Part shown: positions 16,674 to 26,323 of the stretch, piece after piece
Layout: the number at the start of each line of letters is the position of its first letter
How positions within the stretch are numbered: the stretch's first letter is position 1
DNA from: Eubacterium sp. MSJ-13
Lineage (GTDB): Bacteria > Bacillota > Clostridia > Lachnospirales > Lachnospiraceae
Assembly: GCF_018918235.1 (NCBI RefSeq)
Contig: NZ_JAHLQE010000115.1
Span: forward strand, 1 to 35,648
Reading direction: 5' to 3'
Length of the DNA: 35,648 nucleotides
Made by a program: the position numbers and the translations under genes
Notes under the pieces: model-generated
Database searches by the model: none
What the model saw: the letters and a program-made list of their open reading frames with translations, nothing else
What the model was told of the DNA's origin: nothing

Positions 16674-17630
16674 TCAGTCTTTGTAAGAAAATACCGGTCT
16701 TCCATCCTCATCCCAGCGAACCTTCATAAGCATCGCATGTCTGTTAGGATTGTAGAGAGGATCTCCTTCTATCTCGGCTTCTTTTCTTGCATGGTATACC
16801 ATGACATCATTTCCGTCCTCATCGACAGTAAATGAGTTGTGTCCCGGTCCGTATATCTCAAGTTCCTCATTTGTCTTGAGTACAGGATATCTCTCCTTCT
16901 TCCAAGACAATGGATCAAGTACATCTGAATCTTCGTCAGCGGTAAGCATACCCATACAATAATTTACACCTGTGTCACTTGCTGAATATGTGAGGAACAG
17001 TTTTCCGCCATGCTTGATGACTGCCGGTCCTTCATTTACCCAGAAACCATGACGCTCCCAATCATAATCAGGTGTTGTGAGAAGTACCTGAACTGTCTTA
17101 AGTTTATATCCTGATTCCATCTCAGCAATATAGAGATTTGAGATCTGTGGACCAACGCTTACTTTTTCAGCCCATACATAGTAATATTTTCCTTTATTTT
17201 CAAATATAGTAGCATCAAGTGAAAATGCTTCAAATGAGAATATATCATCATCGGCCCTCTGCATCTTGCCTTTCTCTATCCATTCATCATTGATAGGATC
17301 AGCTCCCTGACACTCAAGCACATATGGACGGATATTCCATATATCATCTACTTCACCTGCCGCAAAATAAATATACCATTTTCCGAAAAGGTAATGAAGT
17401 TCAGGAGCCCAGATATGTTTACTCATGATTCCACTCTCATGCTTCTTCCAAACAACAACTTCTTCCGCATCTTTAAGACCATTAAGTGTCTTTGAACGCC
17501 TAAGTGCTATACAATCATAACTTGGTATTGACGCAGTAAAATAATACCATCCGTCTTTTTTACATACAAATGGATCAGCTCTCTGCAATATCCACGGTTC
17601 ATTGTATTTAATTTCCATATTCTCTGCCAT
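16674..17630 (-). CDS. Intracellular GH43 exo-alpha-L-arabinofuranosidase-like enzyme
   Basis: This 318-aa, single-domain GH43 propeller has no signal peptide. The three acids are D19 (LQRADPFVC), D139 (FSLDATIF) and E200 (WVNEGPAVI), with HIWAPELH in the second blade. The compact layout resembles exo-1,5-alpha-L-arabinofuranosidases of the Araf43A type (GH43 subfamily 26 is my best guess). Such enzymes trim alpha-1,5 arabino-oligosaccharides from the non-reducing end. An AAGGAG site lies 8 nt upstream of ATG, and an operator-like site is at 17664. It probably works with the GH51 enzyme downstream. Beta-xylosidase activity is an alternative for this family. Confidence 0.82.
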   Translation of the reverse strand: MAENMEIKYNEPWILQRADPFVCKKDGWYYFTASIPSYDCIALRRSKTLNGLKDAEEVVVWKKHESGIMSKHIWAPELHYLFGKWYIYFAAGEVDDIWNIRPYVLECQGADPINDEWIEKGKMQRADDDIFSFEAFSLDATIFENKGKYYYVWAEKVSVGPQISNLYIAEMESGYKLKTVQVLLTTPDYDWERHGFWVNEGPAVIKHGGKLFLTYSASDTGVNYCMGMLTADEDSDVLDPLSWKKERYPVLKTNEELEIYGPGHNSFTVDEDGNDVMVYHARKEAEIEGDPLYNPNRHAMLMKVRWDEDGRPVFSYKD

Positions 17631-17663
17631 TCGTTTTCTCCTTTTCCTTTTTAAGTTTACTTT

Positions 17664-17678
17664 TTACTAAAATATTTT
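17664..17678. promoter_or_regulatory. Putative operator upstream of intracellular GH43
   Basis: The minus strand reads AAAATATTTTAGTAA, matching AAAnTAnTTTAG[T/C] at all fixed positions, 34 nt upstream of the 17630 start. It has the opposite orientation relative to its gene compared with the sites at 1173 and 31265, which fits a roughly symmetric operator better than a promoter box. Confidence 0.4.
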
Positions 17679-17886
17679 AATATCAATTAAATTATACCTC
17701 AATTTATAATATTTTACAACAGTTTTTGTTATTTTTTTTGATAAATTTATATCTATTTACATACAAATATATATCAGAGAAATTTTTATGCAAAACTCAA
17801 AAAGCAGATATCAATACAACAGCCGTGGCATCAGCTTAAGACAAAATGCCTTTTGAGCCAAAAATCATATCACAAAGAACAAAATA
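17679..17886. other. Gene-free AT-rich spacer
   Basis: No coding potential or recognisable motif is seen here apart from the terminator that follows and the operator-like site before it. Confidence 0.5.
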
Positions 17887-17919
17887 AATGGGAGACACCC
17901 AGAATAGGTATCTCCCATT
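17882..17919 (-). terminator. Terminator of the solute-binding protein gene
   Basis: AATGGGAGA-ACC pairs with GGT-TCTCCCATT around a 7-nt loop. In minus-strand RNA the stem is followed by TATTTTG. It is 62 nt past the stop at 17981. Confidence 0.75.
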
Positions 17920-17980
17920 ATCTTTTATCATTTTCTTAAACTTCCGTTTAAGATATATCCGCTTGTTTCAGTCCGGTCAA

Positions 17981-19552
17981 CTATTTATTTTCTTTTTCCA
18001 TCTTCTCATACTTAGCAATATCTTCATCTGAGAGTACATCATATCCGCTCTTTCCGAAATATTTAAGCATTGCTTTTGCATGATAGTAGTTAGCCTTTGA
18101 AGTTGCCTCGTCTACATAGTCAGCAGCTTTCTTCTCTCCACTGTCAACTTTAGTATGAATATCAATCTTGTTGAAGTATTCATTACAGTAGTTCCAGTAT
18201 CCTGCGATACTTGTCCAGCCGTATGGGATTGGCTGCATGCAGCTTGCGAAATACTGTTTCCAAAGTTTAACATGCTCATCATCCATACCTTTGCAGTACA
18301 TCTTGATGTAATCATTCCAGATGTCTGAGTTAGTTGTGATAGGTGCTGGCATTACATCATATTTAAGTGCAAGTCCTGATGAGTTTTTCTTACTCTCGTC
18401 ATTGTAAAGCTCGATTCTTGTCTTCCATCCGTCCTGTCCAAAGCTCATGAATTTAAGAAGTTCATATGCTTCACGAGGATATTTACAAGATGTTGTAACA
18501 CCACCAAAGTCGATAGTTGCGATTGAGTGATGATCTTTTGATGCATCCTCTTTGCTTACTGCTGGAATTACATAAGGTACGATATCAAGGTTGTATTTCT
18601 TGAATGCATCTGTAGCCCATGTTCCCTGATATGTCCAGAATGCTTCTGTAAAGAGTGCTACATGGCTTGAAGCTCCACACCATGCATCAGCAGATCCCAT
18701 CCAGTTCTCCATATCAAGTGTCTGTGTCTGAGGTGCGATATATCCGCCCTGTTTAAGTTCAGCAAACTGCTGCTCACCTTTAGCCCATGCTGAAAGGTCA
18801 AACTGTGTTCCATCGAAACCAAATTCACCCTGTACTGTCTGCTTAGCAGCGATTCCATAGTATGAATCAAGTCTGTTGTAGTAACCACATCCATAATAAG
18901 CCATACCGTCTGATGACTTCTTAACTGTAGTATCTTTGATGAGCTTGATCATGTCATCCCATGTCCAGTTTCTTGAAGGTGCTTTAACATTAAGCGTTGA
19001 TAACACATTTCTGTCAATGTACATAACACCAGGGAAGAACTTAACAGGTACTGCGTATCTCTTATCTGTTCCGTAACATCCGAGTCCGCAGTCATTAACT
19101 GTTGATGCAACTTCCTTTGTCTCCTCATCTGAGTTCCAGTATGGTGAAATATCCTGTACAAGCATGTTTGTAAGCGCGAAATCTGCATCTGAGAACATGA
19201 TTACATCAGGAGCTTCCTTGTTTGATACCATTGTAAGCAATGAATCATTGTACTTAGATACCTGCTGATATTTAACATTTACCTTAATGTTTGGATAAAT
19301 TTTCATAAAACGGTCTGCAAGATACTTAACTGTCTCATCCTGATCGAAGTGATAATATGTAAGTTCGATATTGTCACTTGTGATATCCTTTGCTTTTTTG
19401 TACTTGATTCCATTGATTTCCTGTTCATCGTACTCGTTGGAAACCTTTGCCGCACTATTCGATGAAGTGCCACTGTTCTTGTTACCTCCACATGCTGTCA
19501 GACCTACAACCATAGACGCAGCAAGCAGAAGTGCCATAAGTTTTTTCCTCAT
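17981..19552 (-). CDS. Sugar ABC transporter solute-binding lipoprotein (CUT1 type)
   Basis: This 523-aa lipoprotein has signal peptide MRKKLMALLLAASMVVG and lipobox LTAC (C21). The mature chain is a type 1 extracellular solute-binding protein: ELTYYHFDQDETVKYLADRF, KYPREAYELLKFMSF and many Trp/Tyr/Asp suited to oligosaccharide binding. It is monocistronic, with its own upstream gap and terminator, and follows the seven-gene transporter operon on the same strand. It could serve the second permease pair (20872/21893), which has no solute-binding gene of its own within the operon. The most likely ligand is an arabino-oligosaccharide, by context only. A weak operator-like site is at 19643-19657. 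Confidence 0.88.
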   Translation of the reverse strand: MRKKLMALLLAASMVVGLTACGGNKNSGTSSNSAAKVSNEYDEQEINGIKYKKAKDITSDNIELTYYHFDQDETVKYLADRFMKIYPNIKVNVKYQQVSKYNDSLLTMVSNKEAPDVIMFSDADFALTNMLVQDISPYWNSDEETKEVASTVNDCGLGCYGTDKRYAVPVKFFPGVMYIDRNVLSTLNVKAPSRNWTWDDMIKLIKDTTVKKSSDGMAYYGCGYYNRLDSYYGIAAKQTVQGEFGFDGTQFDLSAWAKGEQQFAELKQGGYIAPQTQTLDMENWMGSADAWCGASSHVALFTEAFWTYQGTWATDAFKKYNLDIVPYVIPAVSKEDASKDHHSIATIDFGGVTTSCKYPREAYELLKFMSFGQDGWKTRIELYNDESKKNSSGLALKYDVMPAPITTNSDIWNDYIKMYCKGMDDEHVKLWKQYFASCMQPIPYGWTSIAGYWNYCNEYFNKIDIHTKVDSGEKKAADYVDEATSKANYYHAKAMLKYFGKSGYDVLSDEDIAKYEKMEKENK

Positions 19553-19704
19553 AATAATCCTCCTTAAAAATTCGATATCTTGTATCTCCCTTGTTGTTGT
19601 CCATTATATCACACTTTTTTCACAATTGCTATAGTTTTTTGTGAAATATTTTAACTTTTTATGAATCCATTTACAATTTATACATCTTTATTCACAGAAA
19701 ATAC
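19553..19704. other. Promoter region of the solute-binding protein gene
   Basis: This AT-rich spacer contains GAAATATTTTAACTT (19643-19657), a weak version of the 15-bp motif with A in place of the conserved G, 91 nt upstream of the 19552 start. Confidence 0.3.
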
Positions 19705-19746
19705 AAAAAAACCACCAACACAAAACTCTGCGTTAGTGGTTTTTTA
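19705..19746. terminator. Terminator of the seven-gene transporter operon
   Basis: AAAAAACCAC pairs with GTGGTTTTTT, with further pairing of CAAC and GTT-type bases inside. A/T tracts on both sides make it potentially bidirectional. It lies 125 nt past the stop of the last permease gene. Confidence 0.8.
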
Positions 19747-19811
19747 CTTTTCACTTAATTCGAGCAAAAAAACTTGAATACAAAATAAATTCTGTTTTTG
19801 CGTTTTTCTGT

Positions 19812-19867
19812 GCGAAGTTAGTACTTCTTTGGCTGCGTACTTCGCAGCCTCTAGAAGTACTCTTCGC
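19812..19867 (-). repeat. Stable three-part hairpin directly after the last permease gene
   Basis: GCGAAG/CTTCGC, GTACTTCT/AGAAGTAC and GGCTGCG/CGCAGCC are nested, separated by 1-3 nt internal loops, with a 5-nt apical loop. It starts 3 nt from the stop codon of the last operon gene. There is no U tract next to it; the true terminator follows about 65 nt later. It may protect the mRNA 3' end. Confidence 0.65.
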
Positions 19868-19870
19868 GCT

Positions 19871-20872
19871 TTATTCACCCGTAATACCTGTTCTGTCAAT
19901 ACTCTCAACAAAGTATCTCTGAAGGACAAAGTACATTACGAGAAGCGGAAGGATACTGAGCATTGTTCCTGCCATGTTGATAGATTCATTTATGCTCGTT
20001 ACTGCTGTTGTAGCTGTCTGTGCATATTCTGAATAATTTGAAGCGAAGTCACCCAGTTTGATTACAAGTGATGACCAGCCTGATTTTGTTGTAACACCTG
20101 ATACATACATCTGTGTAAGGTATGATTCATTCCAGTACCATACAAAAGAGAAAAGAGATACTGTGATGATAGCTGGTGATGCTGATGGGAGTGAGATTCT
20201 GAAGAATGATTTCAGATATCCTGCTCCATCTATCTGAGCTGCTTCGATAAGTACCTTTGGCACCTGTCTGAAGAACTGCCAGAATATCAGGATAAATATC
20301 GGTGCATTTATTCCCATACCTAAAAGTGCAGGAAGTACAAATGACCAGATTGTTCCAAGGATACCCATATTTGAGTAAAGCACATATGTAGGAATCATTG
20401 TAACCTGACTTGGAAGTATAAAGGTAAAGATGATAATTGCAAGTACTACTTTCTTTCCAGGGAACTCAAAACGTGCGAGTCCGTATCCGATAACAGAACA
20501 AGAAAGAAGGTTACAGAGCGTAGGTGCTCCAGCAATAATGATACTCTGTCCAAAAGACTTCCAGAAGTCCATACTCTGTGCTGCCTGTTTATAGTTATCT
20601 AAATTAAGTTTTGATGGAATCCAGTTGATAGAAGAATCAAGCAGGTCATCAAGTGTCATAAAGCTCTGGCTCACCATATAAAGAATCGGATAAATGTATA
20701 TGAATCCGATACAGATGAGGAGTGCATATATTACAAATACCTTTAAAAATCCTTCCCTTTCCTTTGAGCCTAAAAGGAATTTACGGACTTTTTCTTTTGT
20801 GAATCTTGGCTGTGTTGATACTACTGCCTGTGCTGCCCCGCTAGGCTGCTGCTTTTGCGTTCTTTTTAGCAT
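19871..20872 (-). CDS. CUT1 ABC transporter permease, MalG type (second pair)
   Basis: This 333-aa inner-membrane protein has six predicted membrane segments. The first is at FVIYALLICIGFIYIYPIL, and the last is near LSILPLLVMYFVLQRYF. The cytoplasmic EAA loop that contacts the ATPase is present (EAAQIDGAGYLKSFFRISLP). The start, with AGGAGCG upstream, lies inside the end of the preceding permease gene, a 32-nt overlap that implies coupled translation. It is the last gene of the seven-gene operon. It would pair with the 21893 gene product to form the translocation channel. Confidence 0.9.
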   Translation of the reverse strand: MLKRTQKQQPSGAAQAVVSTQPRFTKEKVRKFLLGSKEREGFLKVFVIYALLICIGFIYIYPILYMVSQSFMTLDDLLDSSINWIPSKLNLDNYKQAAQSMDFWKSFGQSIIIAGAPTLCNLLSCSVIGYGLARFEFPGKKVVLAIIIFTFILPSQVTMIPTYVLYSNMGILGTIWSFVLPALLGMGINAPIFILIFWQFFRQVPKVLIEAAQIDGAGYLKSFFRISLPSASPAIITVSLFSFVWYWNESYLTQMYVSGVTTKSGWSSLVIKLGDFASNYSEYAQTATTAVTSINESINMAGTMLSILPLLVMYFVLQRYFVESIDRTGITGE

Positions 20873-21893
20873 TTCTTGCGCTCCTCCTTTCTATCTTCTT
20901 AAGCTGGCGCTGTTCTTTCTTATGTGCCTTCTTAGCTCTCTTAACCTGTTTCTCATATACATCCTTCTTAGCAAAGAATACGAGTGAGAACAGACCTACT
21001 ATAAGAAGAACTACAAGTGAATACAGCCATGCCATTGCTGATGCATATCCATATCCTTTTTCCTCTGTTCCTGAAAACATGGCATCTTTTATCAGTCCTA
21101 TTATCGAGTTCTGATCGTTGTTTGAGATAAATACTATAGTGTAAACAAGGTTCAAAAGTATCATCGGTTTGATGTTTGGAAGTGTTATCTTCCAGAAACA
21201 CTCCCAGCCTGAACCACCGTCAATCTTGGCTGCCTCATACATTGCCCTGTCAATCTTCTGCAATGCTGAGAGGAAGATAAGTATCTGTACACCTGAATAC
21301 CAGAGGATCGTTACCATATTCTCAAAAAGATCTGAGATAGGTGTTGCAAGTGCTGTCGGTAAAAATCCTTTAATTGCTTCCGTGATAGCCTGTGTATCAA
21401 TAGATGTGATACTTCCTGCTCCCTGAGCATTTAACATTCCAAGGATAGGACCACTTACTATGATAACCGGAAGGAAAAAGATAAGTCTGAAAAATCCTTT
21501 TCCTTTTATCTTCTGGTTAAGCATCATAGAAATTATAAGTGCAAATACTACGATGATAGGTACTGAGATTATCGTTGATACCACATAGTCTATCAGTGTC
21601 GTAAGGAAATCTGACTCTGATAAAAGTATCTGTGTAAAGTTTCCATAACCTACAAATGTAAAGTTCATTCCCATTGGAGTGATACGGATATTATTTAATG
21701 CATACCTGAATGATGTGATCAATGGGTAAGCAAGGAATAAAAGTGCTCCGACTATCCAAGGAGATATAAAGAGTATTCCCGTAATCGCATCTCTCTTAGC
21801 GAGTTTTCCAGGTTTTGCACTCTTTTTAAGCTGTTTTAACTGCTGCTTTTCTTCTTTTGTCAATTTTTTCTTCTTACTCATCTCTTCACTCAT
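20841..21893 (-). CDS. CUT1 ABC transporter permease, MalF type (second pair)
   Basis: The start at 21893 is chosen because ATGAGTGA overlaps the stop of the upstream gene by 8 nt and AGGTGAG lies just before; a longer reading frame (21932) is less likely. The product is 350 aa with a very basic N-terminus (SKKKKLTKEEKQQ) and a basic C-terminal tail (RRSARNAKKNAKAAA). Six membrane segments lie between, with EAA motif YEAAKIDGGSGWECFWKITLP. The lysine-rich tails are longer than in typical MalF-type proteins. It functions with the adjacent MalG-type protein to import an oligosaccharide. Confidence 0.88.
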   Translation of the reverse strand: MSEEMSKKKKLTKEEKQQLKQLKKSAKPGKLAKRDAITGILFISPWIVGALLFLAYPLITSFRYALNNIRITPMGMNFTFVGYGNFTQILLSESDFLTTLIDYVVSTIISVPIIVVFALIISMMLNQKIKGKGFFRLIFFLPVIIVSGPILGMLNAQGAGSITSIDTQAITEAIKGFLPTALATPISDLFENMVTILWYSGVQILIFLSALQKIDRAMYEAAKIDGGSGWECFWKITLPNIKPMILLNLVYTIVFISNNDQNSIIGLIKDAMFSGTEEKGYGYASAMAWLYSLVVLLIVGLFSLVFFAKKDVYEKQVKRAKKAHKKEQRQLKKIERRSARNAKKNAKAAA

Positions 21894-24234
21894 TCGTCTC
21901 ACCTGCCTTATATGAATATGACATAGGTCCAACTTTAACTCCGTCTACCGTTCTTGAAACTTCTGTATAGTTCACAAAAATCTTTACGCCGTTGTCATAA
22001 GTTACAACCGTAACTCCGTTTTTAAGTTTCTCATGACTCTTAATTGTTGAACCCTTTGTGAGTTCGTTGACTTCTCTTAAATCCTTATCATACTCAGCAA
22101 TAGTATCTTTGTATGTCTTGTACTCTGTACTGTAAAGATCTGATGAGTTTGTGTAGATAAGGTCTGATGAGTTTTCATAAGTTACATAGAATGAAGGGTA
22201 TACACCAGCTTCAACCATCTGTAAGAGGAATTCCTGTTTGTTAGCTTCAAAGTTTACATAATTTGAATACATAGGAATTATTCCCTTGAGTACCATTGAG
22301 ATAAAAGGTACTTCCTCATCAACATACATATAATCTGATGAACCAAGAGGCATATCAAGGAAAGCATTTGTATCTTTCCAGAGATAAGCTACAGGCTGTT
22401 CAAGTACAAGATTAGTACTCTTTGCAATATCATCTATAAGTTTTTCATTATCCTCTGCTGTATTGCATCTTGTATAATATTTTCCTTTTAAGCTGTATGA
22501 AAAGATCGTATTGCTAAGTCCTGCTACTGCAAGATTCTTAACACCATCATCTGTATATGATGATACAAACTTCTTTAGATCAGCATTTGCTTTCGATGGT
22601 ATAAGATAATAGAAAGTATCATAAACTTCCTTCTTTTCTTCCTCTTTGAAAGTTCTCTTGTTCACCTGCTTTATCATGTCATATGTCATTTTGTTTGTAG
22701 AAGGATTAAGCCTTAAAGCATCATTGTAAAGATACAGCTGATAATTATCTTTTGCTGAATCTTTTATAAGACTTGTAAGCTTAGATGTTCCTCCGATGTG
22801 TCTGTCAGCCTTATACTTTGTGATAGGCACATTGTAAAGTCCGCCTTTCTGCCATCCCTTGTACATTGAGATAAGACTTGAAACACCTTTCTTCTTTAAC
22901 TCACCAAATATCTCTGAAATATTGTCTGTAGTTGTCATTGTGACAGCCTTAGTTCCGATAAGGAACTCCTCTCTGTCTGTTCCAAGGAAATCAACTCTTG
23001 TGTTGTAAGAGTCATCCTTCTTTGTGACAAGTCCTTTTTCAAGGAGATAGTTACGGTATCTTGTTGCCATTGCAGAATAATTTGCATCATCACCTGAAAG
23101 CATCATGTATCTTACTGTCATATCCATGTGTGTACGCTTTTCTTCTGCTTTTGTGATCGTTCCTGAATTTGAGTTGTTAAGAGGCTGTACATAAATATCT
23201 CTTAACTTAAATTTTGCGAAACAACGATTGTAATTTACCATAACTCCATTTGGATGAGCCTCAATGCTTGCACGCTTGTCACCGCTTTCTACTACCGCGA
23301 TATATCCAAGCTTCTCCCTTGTATGAGCCATACCAAAGATAGGCGCTATAACTTCGTTTGTATCCTCGATCATATCTATCTTATCCCAGAGATATGTCTT
23401 TACCTCAGAATCGTCAAATCCTGCATCGTTTCCGTAAATGTTCTGGGAAAATCCTGTAGTGTATCTTCCCTCTTTATTGTCAAGATTGATAAGTGCTCCA
23501 TTTCCATCAGGTATAAGCATATAGCCCTGTTCATCATCAAGGTATGTATAACCCATAAGTGGGAATAAACTTATAGTGGAAATATAAATTCCTTCTGCGT
23601 CCTCTTTGATCGATTTGTCAGGAACTGATACTACAAGATCCTCACCGTCAAGTTTAACGCTTACTGAGAGACCGAACTGATATTCATCAAAGTAGATATC
23701 AGCCGTAAATCCATCAGATTCCTCATTTACATTTATTGTATTAGAATTGTTTACAAGGTCAACCTGATATGTGTTCTTTGCATCTTTGATAGCATTGATT
23801 ACAATACCTGATTTCATATAACCATTCCATATACTGTTACTGTTACCATCATCCTTCTCATCGCTGAGTGTAGATTCCATTATCTTTCCTGTCTTCTTAT
23901 TTTGAAGCATTATGGAAAGACGAGGCTCATATAAATACATTTTGTAAGTGTCGTTCTCGGCAACAAGCTTGTAATCTTTAAGTGTTACCCATTTTGACTT
24001 GTCAACCTTACCTACAGCACCATCTTGGACGACTTCTCCATCATCCTTGACCTGATTCGTATCTTCCTCTTTCTTTTCAGATGAAGCATCAGATGAGCCT
24101 GCTGCATCCGTTGACTCCGATGTCGCATCGTTGTCTGAATCAACGCCTGTTGCGTGTGAGATAACCGGTACTGCCGTAACTATAAGCGCCAATGCACTAA
24201 GTATTGCTATAATTTTTTTCTTATTCTTAGCCAA
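21886..24234 (-). CDS. Exported DUF5696-like protein of a sugar ABC operon
   Basis: The best start is a TTG codon at 24234: it overlaps the upstream stop in TTGGCTAA, GGAGAGGTGG lies at normal distance, and a signal peptide (AKNKKKIIAILSALALIVTAV) follows. An ATG at 24297 would lie inside the upstream gene and spoil the signal sequence. The product is 782 aa. An acidic Ser/Asp linker (about 30-70) leads to a large soluble domain with YMLIPDGNGALINL and a C-terminal region ending SYSYKAGETNE. I recognise it as similar to DUF5696 proteins found beside CUT1 transporters. Its biochemical role is not known to me. It might capture or process oligosaccharides at the membrane surface (inference). Confidence 0.7.
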   Translation of the reverse strand: MAKNKKKIIAILSALALIVTAVPVISHATGVDSDNDATSESTDAAGSSDASSEKKEEDTNQVKDDGEVVQDGAVGKVDKSKWVTLKDYKLVAENDTYKMYLYEPRLSIMLQNKKTGKIMESTLSDEKDDGNSNSIWNGYMKSGIVINAIKDAKNTYQVDLVNNSNTINVNEESDGFTADIYFDEYQFGLSVSVKLDGEDLVVSVPDKSIKEDAEGIYISTISLFPLMGYTYLDDEQGYMLIPDGNGALINLDNKEGRYTTGFSQNIYGNDAGFDDSEVKTYLWDKIDMIEDTNEVIAPIFGMAHTREKLGYIAVVESGDKRASIEAHPNGVMVNYNRCFAKFKLRDIYVQPLNNSNSGTITKAEEKRTHMDMTVRYMMLSGDDANYSAMATRYRNYLLEKGLVTKKDDSYNTRVDFLGTDREEFLIGTKAVTMTTTDNISEIFGELKKKGVSSLISMYKGWQKGGLYNVPITKYKADRHIGGTSKLTSLIKDSAKDNYQLYLYNDALRLNPSTNKMTYDMIKQVNKRTFKEEEKKEVYDTFYYLIPSKANADLKKFVSSYTDDGVKNLAVAGLSNTIFSYSLKGKYYTRCNTAEDNEKLIDDIAKSTNLVLEQPVAYLWKDTNAFLDMPLGSSDYMYVDEEVPFISMVLKGIIPMYSNYVNFEANKQEFLLQMVEAGVYPSFYVTYENSSDLIYTNSSDLYSTEYKTYKDTIAEYDKDLREVNELTKGSTIKSHEKLKNGVTVVTYDNGVKIFVNYTEVSRTVDGVKVGPMSYSYKAGETNE

Positions 24235-26290
24235 ATCGGTACACCACCTCTCCAAATACAGCACTGATAAACTCAAATACCTGAGCCCATAATACATAAA
24301 TTATGAATATGAGGAGTGCCATAATTAAAATCGTAAATATCGTTATAAATATGATCTTTGCTGTTTCTTTTGCCGTGTAGTTATTTACTTCTTTTATACC
24401 AAGTATTATGAGAACTACTACCCATCCTACGATAACATAATTAAGCAGAGTGATAAGGAACTGCTCGTTTGTCGTAAGTATATGTGACAAAATAAAGCTA
24501 AACGGTATATATACTACATATGGAAGAAGTGAATAGCAGAAGTATGTGTAAATCTTCTTTACCGTACCTTCACCTTCATTGATAGTACATACAAGATAGT
24601 TACAAAGTGTAACCGCTAACATTACAATAATAATCTTTCCTATATCAGAGAAGATCTCGTATCTTCCTTCTCTTATAGTCTTCTGTAAGAATCCACACAG
24701 ATATTTATTGATAACATATTCTATCATAAATATCAAAAGTATAAATGACGGTGCAGACCATGATGCCCTGCCTTCTCTCGCTATTCCGTACGAACCATCT
24801 ATAGGATGCTTCATATAATATTTAGCATAATATACATTAGAAACAAATTTGTTTTCCTTGAATTTTGCCATAGCTGCTTTTGGCTTTGCAAGAATCGCTT
24901 TCTTCTGATCAAGCACCTTAACGACCTTATATAACGCCCATATCGCAACTATTAAGATAAGTGCAGCTACGATATTATTTTTCAGCCATTCATTTCTTAT
25001 CTCCCAGAAAGCATCTGAATATCCTTCATAATCTTTTGCAAGTTTGGCATATTTAAGTGCCATCTTGTAATTTTCTTCCTGAAAATATGCACGTCCCATA
25101 GCCTTGTTTGCATAGTCAAACATGCTGTTCATCTGAAGAACCTGCTGTAAAGGCTTTTTGCTCTCTGTGTAATGACCTTTTGAGTAGAGGTAAAGTGCAT
25201 TATGTAAAAGCTGTGTAAACTCTGAAGGCTCATATACCTGAATCTGTTTCTTATCAGAATCAAGAATATAAATATTGTCTTTTGAATCTACCTGAATACT
25301 TGTAACCTGTGTAGAAAGACCTACTCGCTGTGTACCATCATCAGTACCTGCAAATACATAAAGGAGTTCACCCTGTTTATTGTACTCATAGATATAACCC
25401 TGTGATGATGCTACATAGATGTTATCATGGTTACCTGTCGTAACTGCTGCCGGTGATTCATCATAGTCATCTACACCGCTTTTGATAAGGTTTGTACCTG
25501 CGATATTAAGTCTTTTAAGAGTAAGATTTTCATCACCACGCGTTACTGTGTAGATAAGACCTTTTGAATCAATCGAAAGGTTATCAGGTGTTGACGGCAT
25601 ATTACTTACCATCTTTGCTCTCTGCTCATCAGTAAGGATAGCACGGTAGATTATCGTCTGAAGGCTTACTGACGCATAGTTTGTACCAAAGTATCCAAGG
25701 AATGTTCCACCTTCTTCTGGTGAAATCTCAACGATACCGTTTGTATTTGACTGACATACGATATACATAACACCTGCATCGTTTACTACCAGCTTCTGTG
25801 GAAGGAAATCGAGTCCGTCACCATAAAGCGGGCTATCTGGTTTTGTATATTTGTTTATGACCTTTCCTTTCTGGTCAAAAACATAAACTGCTTTTCCATC
25901 TCTATCGGCTACATAAATATTTTTATTTTCAGTTACAAATACTCCTGTAGGAGTTTTTAACTTTCCTTTACCGATAATTTTCAATAATTTTCCATCTGCT
26001 GTACCAACCAGAATTCTTCCATTTCCGGTGTCGGCTACATACATCGTGCCGTCCTCTGTAATGTACATGTCACTCGGGTTGCTCATAAATTCTTCACCGA
26101 ACTTTATGAGTGTCTTTTTTGCAAGGTACGCTGTCTGGGTTTCCATCGTTCTTCCATAACCGTCATTAGTAAATGTACGGTATGGTGTTTCTGCGGATAC
26201 TAATGCAGAACCAGCTCCGGAAGTCAGCGTTATAACGAATGCTAAGAGCAATACAGAAACAATTTTAAATAATTTATTATTCTTTTTCAT
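24227..26290 (-). CDS. Membrane protein: exported NHL-repeat propeller, TPR-like helices and Yip1-like membrane domain
   Basis: This 687-aa protein has a signal sequence or first membrane helix (FKIVSVLLLAFVITL). Residues about 55-360 contain NHL-type propeller repeats: PSDMYITEDGTMYVADTGNGRI, TPTGVFVTENKNIYVADRDGK, and IQVDSKDNIYILDSDKKQIQVY. Residues about 365-425 look like TPR helices (YLYSKGHYTESKKPLQQVL, AYFQEENYKMALKYAKLAKD). A membrane helix near 445 and a multi-helix Yip1-like domain (about 490-687) follow. The propeller would face outside. It is encoded between two permease pairs and is coupled to the DUF5696-like gene. It has no usual role in ABC import, so a structural or sensing role is possible. 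Confidence 0.75.
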   Translation of the reverse strand: MKKNNKLFKIVSVLLLAFVITLTSGAGSALVSAETPYRTFTNDGYGRTMETQTAYLAKKTLIKFGEEFMSNPSDMYITEDGTMYVADTGNGRILVGTADGKLLKIIGKGKLKTPTGVFVTENKNIYVADRDGKAVYVFDQKGKVINKYTKPDSPLYGDGLDFLPQKLVVNDAGVMYIVCQSNTNGIVEISPEEGGTFLGYFGTNYASVSLQTIIYRAILTDEQRAKMVSNMPSTPDNLSIDSKGLIYTVTRGDENLTLKRLNIAGTNLIKSGVDDYDESPAAVTTGNHDNIYVASSQGYIYEYNKQGELLYVFAGTDDGTQRVGLSTQVTSIQVDSKDNIYILDSDKKQIQVYEPSEFTQLLHNALYLYSKGHYTESKKPLQQVLQMNSMFDYANKAMGRAYFQEENYKMALKYAKLAKDYEGYSDAFWEIRNEWLKNNIVAALILIVAIWALYKVVKVLDQKKAILAKPKAAMAKFKENKFVSNVYYAKYYMKHPIDGSYGIAREGRASWSAPSFILLIFMIEYVINKYLCGFLQKTIREGRYEIFSDIGKIIIVMLAVTLCNYLVCTINEGEGTVKKIYTYFCYSLLPYVVYIPFSFILSHILTTNEQFLITLLNYVIVGWVVVLIILGIKEVNNYTAKETAKIIFITIFTILIMALLIFIIYVLWAQVFEFISAVFGEVVYRFG

Positions 26291-26323
26291 AATGTCTGTT
26301 CCTTCTCCTCCTCTAGCTGCATT

